Assembly (NCBI RefSeq): GCF_001646665.1
Contig: NZ_LWBU01000373.1
Coordinates: forward strand, 124,334-188,333
Direction: 5' to 3'
Origin: Streptomyces noursei
GTDB taxonomy: Bacteria > Actinomycetota > Actinomycetes > Streptomycetales > Streptomycetaceae
Length of the DNA stretch: 64,000 bases
Shown: piece by piece, positions 43,247 to 49,851 of the stretch
Position numbering within the stretch: position 1 is the stretch's first letter
How the letters are laid out: each line of letters opens with the position of its first letter
The notes under the pieces: generated by a model
Told to the model about the DNA's origin: nothing
Databases searched by the model: none
Seen by the model: only the letters and a program-made list of their open reading frames with translations
Program-made: the position numbers and the translations under genes

Positions 43247-44094
43247 TGCGCATCTTCGACCCGCACATCCACATGACCTCCCGCACCACGGACGACTACC
43301 AGGCCATGTACGACGCCGGGGTCCGCGCCCTCGTCGAACCCTCCTTCTGGCTCGGCCAGCCCCGCACCGCGCCCGCCAGCTTCTTCGACTACTTCGACTC
43401 CCTCCTCGGCTGGGAACCCTTCCGCGCCGCCCAGTACGGCATCGCCCACCACTGCACGCTGGCCCTCAACCCCAAGGAGGCCAACGACCCCCGCTGCACC
43501 CCCGTCCTCGACGCCCTGCCCCGCTACCTCGTCAAGGACTCCGTGGTCGCCGTCGGCGAGATCGGCTACGACTCCATGACCCCCGCGGAGGACACCGCCC
43601 TCGCCGCCCAGCTCCAGCTCGCCGTCGACCACGGCCTGCCCGCCCTGGTCCACACCCCCCACCGCGACAAGCTCGCCGGGCTGCGCCGCACCGTCGACGT
43701 CGTCCGCGAGTCCCACCTCCCGCCGGAGCGGGTGCTGCTCGACCACCTCAACGAGACCACCGTGAAGGAAGCCGCCGACAGCGGCGCCTGGCTCGGCTTC
43801 TCCATCTACCCCGACACCAAGATGGACGAGGACCGCATGGTCGCCGTCCTGCGGAGCCACGGGACGGAACGCGTCCTGGTCAACTCGGCCGCCGACTGGG
43901 GGAGGAGCGACCCCCTCAAGACCCGCCGGGTCGGCGACGCCATGCTCGCCGCCGGCTTCACCGACGACGACGTCGACCAGGTCCTGTGGCGCAACCCCGT
44001 CGCCTTCTACGGCCTCAGCGGACGGCTCCACCTCGACCTCCCCTCCCCGGCCGCCCTCCACGAGGGCAACTCCGTCCTCCGCGGCGGGGAATGA
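43246..44094 (+). CDS. EboB-like TatD family metal-dependent hydrolase
   Basis: 282 residues. Amidohydrolase-fold TatD relative. The N-terminal metal motif is MRIFDPHIHMTSRTTDDY (D-x-H-x-H). The Glu ligand is in AVGEIGYDSM, then His in LVHTPHRDK and VLLDHLNETT, and the late metal Asp is in NSAADWGRSD. It would hydrolyse a phosphoester or similar bond. Start from the ATG that shares bases with the EboA stop. Cofactor-bound chemistry is not established for EboB. Confidence 0.88.
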   Translation: MRIFDPHIHMTSRTTDDYQAMYDAGVRALVEPSFWLGQPRTAPASFFDYFDSLLGWEPFRAAQYGIAHHCTLALNPKEANDPRCTPVLDALPRYLVKDSVVAVGEIGYDSMTPAEDTALAAQLQLAVDHGLPALVHTPHRDKLAGLRRTVDVVRESHLPPERVLLDHLNETTVKEAADSGAWLGFSIYPDTKMDEDRMVAVLRSHGTERVLVNSAADWGRSDPLKTRRVGDAMLAAGFTDDDVDQVLWRNPVAFYGLSGRLHLDLPSPAALHEGNSVLRGGE

Positions 44095-44103
44095 GGGCCG
44101 GCG

Positions 44104-45273
44104 ATGCGCTTCCGCCACCCGGACGGCTCCACCCTCCACCTCGCCTACTGCACCAACGTCCACCCCGCCGAAACGCTCGACGGAGTCCTCGCCCAGCTCC
44201 GCGACCACTGCGAACCGGTCCGCAGACGCCTCGGCCGCGACCGCCTCGGCATCGGCCTCTGGCTCGCCAGGGCCGCCGCGCACGCCCTCACCACCGACCC
44301 CGCCGCCCTGCGCGGCCTGAAGGCCGAACTCGACCGCCGGGGACTGGAGGTCGTCACCCTCAACGGCTTCCCCTACGAGGGCTTCGGCACCGGCGAGGTC
44401 AAACACCGCGTCTACCAGCCCGACTGGACCCGCCCCGAGCGGCTGGCCCACACCACCGACCTGGCCCGTCTCCTCGCCGCCCTCCTCCCCGCGGACGTCA
44501 CCGAGGGGTCGGTCTCCACCCTCCCGCTCGCCTGGCGAACCCCCTTCGACACCGCCGCGGCCGCCCGCGCGCGCACCGCGCTCACCACCCTCGCCGAGCG
44601 CCTGGACGCCCTCGAGGACCTCACCGGCCGGTCCATCCGCATCGGCCTCGAACCCGAACCCGGCTGCACCATCGAGACCACCGCCGACGCGATCGGCCCG
44701 CTCACCGAGGTGTCCAGCCCCCGCATCGGCGTCTGCGTCGACACCTGTCACCTCGCCACCTCCTTCGAGGACCCCCGCACCGCCGTCGACGCCCTGGTGG
44801 CCGCCGGCGTCCCCATCCCCAAGGTCCAGCTGTCCGCCGCCCTCCACGCCGAACACCCCCACCTCCCCGAAGTCCGCGCCGCCCTCGCCGCCTTCGCCGA
44901 ACCCCGCTTCCTGCACCAGACCCGCACCAGCACCGCCGCCGGCCTGCGCGGCACCGACGACCTCCCCGACGCCCTCCACGGCGACGTGCTCCCCGACGGC
45001 GGCCCCTGGCGGTCCCACTTCCACGTCCCCCTGCACCGCCCGCCCGCCGCGCCCCTCACCTCCACCCTCCCCGTCCTCCGCGACGCCCTGCACCGGCTCG
45101 TCGGCGGCCCCGCCCCGCACACCCGCCACCTCGAAGTGGAGACCTACACCTGGCAGGCGCTCCCGCCCGGCCTGCGCCCCCGCACCCGGGGCCGGCTCGC
45201 CGACGGCATCGCCGCCGAACTCACCCTCGCCCGCGACCTCCTCACCGACCTCGGCCTCAAGGAACTCCCATGA
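44104..45273 (+). CDS. EboE-like metabolite traffic protein (sugar isomerase fold)
   Basis: 389 residues, starting MRFRHPDGSTLHLAYCTNVHP. It has the EboE-specific opening (LAYCTNVHPAETLDG), then a xylose isomerase-like barrel with VVTLNGFPYEGFGTGEVK, IGLEPEPGCTIETT and GVCVDTCHLATSFED, and the end motif HLEVETYTWQALPP. Known EboE proteins are needed for export of scytonemin-related monomers. Which bond is made or broken is unknown. Ends overlapping the EboF ATG. Confidence 0.88.
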   Translation: MRFRHPDGSTLHLAYCTNVHPAETLDGVLAQLRDHCEPVRRRLGRDRLGIGLWLARAAAHALTTDPAALRGLKAELDRRGLEVVTLNGFPYEGFGTGEVKHRVYQPDWTRPERLAHTTDLARLLAALLPADVTEGSVSTLPLAWRTPFDTAAAARARTALTTLAERLDALEDLTGRSIRIGLEPEPGCTIETTADAIGPLTEVSSPRIGVCVDTCHLATSFEDPRTAVDALVAAGVPIPKVQLSAALHAEHPHLPEVRAALAAFAEPRFLHQTRTSTAAGLRGTDDLPDALHGDVLPDGGPWRSHFHVPLHRPPAAPLTSTLPVLRDALHRLVGGPAPHTRHLEVETYTWQALPPGLRPRTRGRLADGIAAELTLARDLLTDLGLKELP

Positions 45274-46658
45274 ACCGGCCCACGCCCCTCCTGGTCCTGG
45301 ACGTCGTCGGTCTCACCCCCCGGCTCCTGGAGCACATGCCCCGCCTCAGGAGCCTGGCGCGGTCCGGCTCCCACGCCCCGCTCGGCACCGTCCTGCCCGC
45401 CGTCACCTGCGCCGCCCAGTCCACGTTCCTCACCGGCGCCCTCCCCTCCGGACACGGCATCGTCGGCAACGGCTGGTACTTCCGCGAGCTCGGCGACGTC
45501 CTGCTGTGGCGCCAGCACAACGGACTGGTCGGCGGCGACAAACTCTGGGACGCCGCCCGCCGCGCCCACCCCGGCTACACCGTCGCCAACATCTGCTGGT
45601 GGTACGCCATGGGCGCCGACACCGACATCACCGTCACCCCCCGCCCCGTCTACTACGCCGACGGCCGCAAGGAACCCGACTGCTACACCCGGCCCCCGGC
45701 CCTGCACGACGAACTCACCGGCACGCTCGGCACCTTCCCCCTCTTCCACTTCTGGGGCCCCGGCGCCGGCATCGCCTCCAGCCGGTGGATCGTCGACGCC
45801 ACCCGCCACGTCCTGCGCACCCGCGGCCCCGACCTCGCCCTGAGCTACCTGCCGCACCTCGACTACGACCTCCAGCGCTACGGCCCCGACGACCCCCGCT
45901 CCCACCGTGCCGCCACCGAGCTCGACTCCGTCATGGCCCCCCTCCTCGACGACGCCGAAGCGGAAGGCCGCACCGTCGTCGCCCTCTCCGAGTACGGCAT
46001 CACCCGGGTGGACCGGCACGTCGACATCAACCGCGCCCTGCGCCGCGCCGGTCTGCTCGAGGTCCACACCCAGGACGGCATGGAGTACCTGGACCCCACC
46101 GCGTCCCGGGCGTTCGCCGTCGCCGACCACCAGATCGCCCACGTCTACGTACGACACCCGGAGAACCCGGAGAACCTGGCCGCCGCCCGCGCCGCCCTCG
46201 CCGACCTGCCCGGCATCGACACGCTCCTCGACGACGAGGGCAAGAAGGCCCACGGACTGGACCACCCCCGCTCGGGAGAACTCGTCGCCCTCGCCGCGCC
46301 CGACGCCTGGTTCACCTACTACTACTGGCTCGACGACGCACGCGCGCCCGACTTCGCCCGGCTCGTCGAGATCCACCGCAAGCCCGGCTACGACCCCGTC
46401 GAGCTGTTCATGGACCCCCTCGACCCCTACGTCCGCGTCAAGGCGGCCACGGCACTCGCCCGCAAGAAGCTCGGCATGCGCTACCGCATGGCGGTCGTCC
46501 CCCTCGACCCCTCACCCGTCCGCGGCAGCCACGGCCGCCTCCCCCCGAGCGACGACGAAGGTCCGCTCATCGTGTGCTCCACCCCCCGCGCACTCCCGGG
46601 CCGCGTCGCGGCCACCGATGTGAAAGCGCTGCTGCTCGCACTCGCCGGTCTGCACTGA
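45270..46658 (+). CDS. EboF-like nucleotide pyrophosphatase/phosphodiesterase
   Basis: 462 residues. Alkaline-phosphatase superfamily: first metal Asp in LLVLDVVGLTPRLLEHMP, nucleophile Thr in VTCAAQSTFLTGALPSGHG with the NPP-type GNGWYFREL, then LSYLPHLDYDLQRYG (metal D/H) and VALSEYGITRVDRHVDIN. It has no signal peptide, so it probably works in the cytosol. It may hydrolyse a phosphodiester-linked intermediate such as a prenyl-phosphate or nucleotide conjugate in the ebo pathway. It is followed after 53 bp by the Tat-exported isomerase, in the same orientation. Confidence 0.88.
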   Translation: MNRPTPLLVLDVVGLTPRLLEHMPRLRSLARSGSHAPLGTVLPAVTCAAQSTFLTGALPSGHGIVGNGWYFRELGDVLLWRQHNGLVGGDKLWDAARRAHPGYTVANICWWYAMGADTDITVTPRPVYYADGRKEPDCYTRPPALHDELTGTLGTFPLFHFWGPGAGIASSRWIVDATRHVLRTRGPDLALSYLPHLDYDLQRYGPDDPRSHRAATELDSVMAPLLDDAEAEGRTVVALSEYGITRVDRHVDINRALRRAGLLEVHTQDGMEYLDPTASRAFAVADHQIAHVYVRHPENPENLAAARAALADLPGIDTLLDDEGKKAHGLDHPRSGELVALAAPDAWFTYYYWLDDARAPDFARLVEIHRKPGYDPVELFMDPLDPYVRVKAATALARKKLGMRYRMAVVPLDPSPVRGSHGRLPPSDDEGPLIVCSTPRALPGRVAATDVKALLLALAGLH

Positions 46659-46711
46659 TCCCCAGCGACCTCCAGTGAAGCAGAAGCCACCGACAACGAG
46701 GAGTTATCCAC

Positions 46712-47767
46712 ATGCCGCTCACGCCCAGGACCACCGACCCCGAACTCGCGCGCACACTCAGCAGACGGAACATGCTCGGGGTCGCCGCCGGCGCCACCGC
46801 CGCCGCCCTGCTCGGCGGCGCGACCACCGCGTCGGCCGCCGGCACCGCGCCCGTCCCAGGCACCGCGTCGGCCGCCGGCCGGGGACGCCCCGTCCTGCCC
46901 CCGGGGCGCCTCGGCATACAGCTGTACTCCCTGCGCGACAAGGTCTCCACCCTCGGCTTCGCCAGGGTCTTCGAGGAGCTGCGGCGCTTCGGCTACGACG
47001 AGGTCGAGTACGCCGGCTACTCCCAGGGCTCCGCCGGCCCCCTCACCCTCGCCCAGCTCAGGCGCCTCACCCGCGACCACGGCCTGCGCGCCATCGGCAG
47101 CCACGTCGGCTACTACTCCGACGACCCCGGCGCGTACACCTTCGCCCAGAACCTCACCAAGGTCCTCGACGACGCCCAGGCCCTCGGCCTGAAACACATC
47201 GGCACCGCCTCCGGCCCCTGGCGCTACGGCGCCACCGTGGACGGCTGGAAGCGCTGCGCCGAGGAGTTCAACCACTACGGCGCCGAGGCGAGGAAGCGCG
47301 GCATGAAGTTCTACCAGCACAACCACGCCGAGGAGTTCTCCTTCGCCACCGACCGGCCCGACGTCCGCCTCTACGACGTCCTGCTCGCCGAGACCGACCC
47401 CGACCTCGTCTACCTGGAGATGGACATCTACTGGGCGTATGCCGGCCGGTTCCGGTTCGGCAGGCGTCCCGACGGCACGCCCGCCCCCTTCGACCCCCTC
47501 GCCTACGTACTGGAGCAGCCCGACCGCTACCCGCTCTTCCACGTCAAGGACGGCGAACGCGACGACACCGCCCGGGACGGCTACCGGATGGTGGACGTGG
47601 GCGACGGCGACATCGACTACCAGCGCTTCATCTCGGCCGTCGGCCGCACCCACGGCGGCCGGCGCGACCACCACTGGCAGGCCGAGCACGACAACCCGGC
47701 CGAGTCCCTCACCTTCGCCCGCAAGGCCGCCTCGCACCTCCACTCGCTGCGCGAGAAGGACTGCTGA
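46712..47767 (+). CDS. Tat-exported sugar phosphate isomerase/epimerase
   Basis: 351 residues from an ATG with a strong Shine-Dalgarno (gaggag). The signal peptide has the Tat motif SRRNMLG at residues about 17-23, a hydrophobic core and an Ala-x-Ala-type cleavage site near residue 43. The mature domain is a TIM barrel like the cytosolic one at 41661, with RRFGYDEVEYAGYSQ, YQHNHAEEFSF, YLEMDIYWAYAGR and FHVKDGERD carrying metal-ligand candidates. An extracellular isomerase suggests the substrate reaches or is made outside the membrane, as expected for an ebo export route. It is the last gene of the block. Confidence 0.9.
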   Translation: MPLTPRTTDPELARTLSRRNMLGVAAGATAAALLGGATTASAAGTAPVPGTASAAGRGRPVLPPGRLGIQLYSLRDKVSTLGFARVFEELRRFGYDEVEYAGYSQGSAGPLTLAQLRRLTRDHGLRAIGSHVGYYSDDPGAYTFAQNLTKVLDDAQALGLKHIGTASGPWRYGATVDGWKRCAEEFNHYGAEARKRGMKFYQHNHAEEFSFATDRPDVRLYDVLLAETDPDLVYLEMDIYWAYAGRFRFGRRPDGTPAPFDPLAYVLEQPDRYPLFHVKDGERDDTARDGYRMVDVGDGDIDYQRFISAVGRTHGGRRDHHWQAEHDNPAESLTFARKAASHLHSLREKDC

Positions 47768-47786
47768 GCGGACCCACGCCGAGGAC

Positions 47787-49103
47787 CTACCCGATGCCCT
47801 GCCGGTCGGGCCGCAGCGCGAACGCCCGGTCGGCGGGCTGCGGCACCCCCCGCCCCCCCGCCCCCCGGAGGAGCGCCCGGTGCCGCAGCAGCGGCTCCCG
47901 CCGTTCCGCCGGGGTCAGCAGGAGCAGGTCGTCGATGGCCGCCAGCATCCGCCGCGTCACCTGGGCGCTCGGCACCGAGCAGGCCCTCAGCTCGGCGAAG
48001 GCGAGGTCCACCAGGTCGCCCCAGCCCGGCACGTCCCGGACCAGCCGTACCGCTCCCCGCCGGTCACGGTGCCGCACGGTCCCCAGGGGCCGGGGCGCCA
48101 CGGCCGCCAGGTACTGCACGATCCGGTCGAGGCACTGGACGGCCGTCGTCGGGTCGTTCACCGCCGACGACATGGCCCGCAGCGCGATGTCGACCAGCTG
48201 CCGCAGCCCGAACGACACGTCCTGGTGGGACGTCCGCTCCACCCCCACCCACACCGCGGAACGCAGCGCCGCCGGGAGCGGCGCACGGCCACCGTGCACG
48301 GCCAGCACCGGAGTACCGGGCACCACGTAGTCCCCGATGCGTGGGATCAGCCGCAGCACCACGTCCTGCCGCCGTGCCAGCCGCACCAGGCGCGCCACGT
48401 CCACGTCCCGCAGCACCCCGGCCCGGCCCCGGTGCGCCACCCGGCCGGACTCCGGCGGCAGCGCCACCACCTCCGCCGCACCGGCCGGCTGCCGCCCCAG
48501 CGTCCGCAGCGCCTCCCTGGTGATCAGGTCCACCACCGGCCCCACCTGCATCAGCCGCAGCGTCGTCGTCACGTACGCGATGAACAGCAGCAGGCTCAGC
48601 AGCACCAGCAGCAGCGTGACCACCGACTGCACCAGGGGCACCGACGTCACGCGCGCCGGGTCCGTCGCGCTCTCGTACGACGTCAGGACGAGCAGCGAGA
48701 ACAGGAACGTCGACAGGAAGACCGTCAGCGTCAGCTTGCTGATCCGGCTCCGGACGAAGATCCGCACCACCCGGGGCGTCAGCTGCCCGCTGGCCATCTG
48801 CACGGCCACCAGCGAGATGCTGAAGACGACACCGATGAAGGTCATCATGGCCGAGCTGACCGCGACCACGATCGTCTTGGCGTCCTCGGCAATCGCGGCG
48901 AGGTCACCGATCTCCGCGTACGCCCGCCGGTCCCGCAGGTGGTCGACGATCGCCTCGTCGACCGTCGCGGCCGCGATCCAGAGCACGATCGCACCCGCCA
49001 GCCCCGCGGTCGGCGCGAACCAGAACGTGTCCCTCAGATGCTCCCGGAGCGCCGACAGGGTGCGGGGCCTCCGGTACTCCGGCGCAAAGCTCACCCTCCG
49101 CAC
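47787..49103 (-). CDS. DUF2254 domain membrane protein
   Basis: 438 residues from a GTG at 49103 that has TAGGGA-like sequence upstream; another GTG at 49094 is possible. Two hydrophobic hairpins (about residues 22-40 and 70-95) and two later helices (115-135 and 150-180) precede a long cytosolic domain with ERTSHQDVSFGLRQLVDIALRAMSSAVNDPTTAVQ, the DUF2254 hallmark. Families of this type behave like membrane proteins of unknown function. It converges with the isomerase (19 bp). Its start faces the tRNA-Leu gene, with about 176 bp between. Confidence 0.8.
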   Translation of the reverse strand: MRRVSFAPEYRRPRTLSALREHLRDTFWFAPTAGLAGAIVLWIAAATVDEAIVDHLRDRRAYAEIGDLAAIAEDAKTIVVAVSSAMMTFIGVVFSISLVAVQMASGQLTPRVVRIFVRSRISKLTLTVFLSTFLFSLLVLTSYESATDPARVTSVPLVQSVVTLLLVLLSLLLFIAYVTTTLRLMQVGPVVDLITREALRTLGRQPAGAAEVVALPPESGRVAHRGRAGVLRDVDVARLVRLARRQDVVLRLIPRIGDYVVPGTPVLAVHGGRAPLPAALRSAVWVGVERTSHQDVSFGLRQLVDIALRAMSSAVNDPTTAVQCLDRIVQYLAAVAPRPLGTVRHRDRRGAVRLVRDVPGWGDLVDLAFAELRACSVPSAQVTRRMLAAIDDLLLLTPAERREPLLRHRALLRGAGGRGVPQPADRAFALRPDRQGIG

Positions 49104-49279
49104 GCTATCCCTACGGTGCGTGCACCCGGCGAGACGCTGCGTATGTGTCGCCGCGCGGCGTCCCCGACGGCCCGCCCCGGCCGCCTGACCACGGGATATA
49201 CGGGTGAAGGGCACCTCGAACCCCTGGTAGAGTTATCCATGTCGCCGCGGGGAACACCCCGCGAAACGACAGACACCTT

Positions 49280-49367
49280 GTCCGGGTGGCGGAATGGCAG
49301 ACGCGCTAGCTTGAGGTGCTAGTGCCCTTTATCGGGCGTGGGGGTTCAAGTCCCCCCTCGGACACCA
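49280..49367 (+). tRNA. tRNA-Leu (anticodon GAG)
   Basis: The acceptor stem GTCCGGG pairs with CTCGGAC. The anticodon stem CTAGC/GCTAG closes a 7-nt loop UUGAGGU, giving anticodon GAG, which reads CUC/CUU codons. A long variable arm (TGCCCTTTATCGGGCG) and T-arm TTCAAGT are present, as in class II leucine tRNAs. The CCA end is encoded (49365-49367). A candidate promoter (TAGAGT near 49230) lies upstream. Confidence 0.95.
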
Positions 49368-49370
49368 CTG

Positions 49371-49402
49371 AAAACCCCAGTCCATCTGGGGTTTTTCTGT
49401 TT
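49371..49402 (+). terminator. Rho-independent terminator after tRNA-Leu
   Basis: AAAACCCCAG (49371-49380) pairs with CTGGGGTTTT (49386-49395) around a 5-nt loop, followed by TCTGTTTT. It starts 3 nt after the CCA end. Confidence 0.85.
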
Positions 49403-49505
49403 TCCGGGCCCGGGCTCGGGAAACGCCGGCGGGCCCGCACGGCGGCGGCCGCCGGGACGACCACGTTGTCGTCCCGGCGGCCGTCGTGCGACGGGGGTGG
49501 GCCGT

Positions 49506-49730
49506 TTACCACTCGGCGCCGATGGCGCCGCCCTTGTTCCAGCCGCCGGCGGCGATCTTGGAGCCGCCGGCCGATTCGAGGGCGGCGAACTTGCCCTTGT
49601 CCCACTCGAAGGCGTGGAAGCTGCCGTGGTCGTCGTCCTTGTCGTTGCCGCCGTGGGCGGCGGCGGGGACGGTGCCGAGGGCCATGGCAGCGGCGACGAG
49701 GGCCGTGCAGGCGAAGGCCTTCCTGAGCAT
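49506..49730 (-). CDS. Small secreted protein, unknown function
   Basis: 74 residues from an ATG with GGAGGATC upstream. Residues 1-25 form a Sec signal peptide (RKAFACTALVAAAMALG, cleavage after AAA). The mature 49 residues are hydrophilic (HGGNDKDDDHGSFHAFEWDK) and Gly-rich at the end, with no Cys. I do not recognise the family. It starts 121 bp from the end of the NHLP ABC operon, on the same strand, so it could be co-transcribed from the export operon, but there is no proof. Confidence 0.6.
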   Translation of the reverse strand: MLRKAFACTALVAAAMALGTVPAAAHGGNDKDDDHGSFHAFEWDKGKFAALESAGGSKIAAGGWNKGGAIGAEW

Positions 49731-49851
49731 GTGATCCTCCGTGGACGCGCCGCCCGGTCCGTCCGGGCGGGGTTCGCAGGGAGCCGTTCCCGGATTCGCG
49801 GGGAACGGCGCGCCCCCGAGGGTCGATCCCACCCTTTCGAGGGGGGCCCGG

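Noticed and set aside
49280..49402. tRNA-Leu as attachment site of an integrated element
   Set aside because: No integrase, no repeated tRNA 3' end and no compositional change were found around it.
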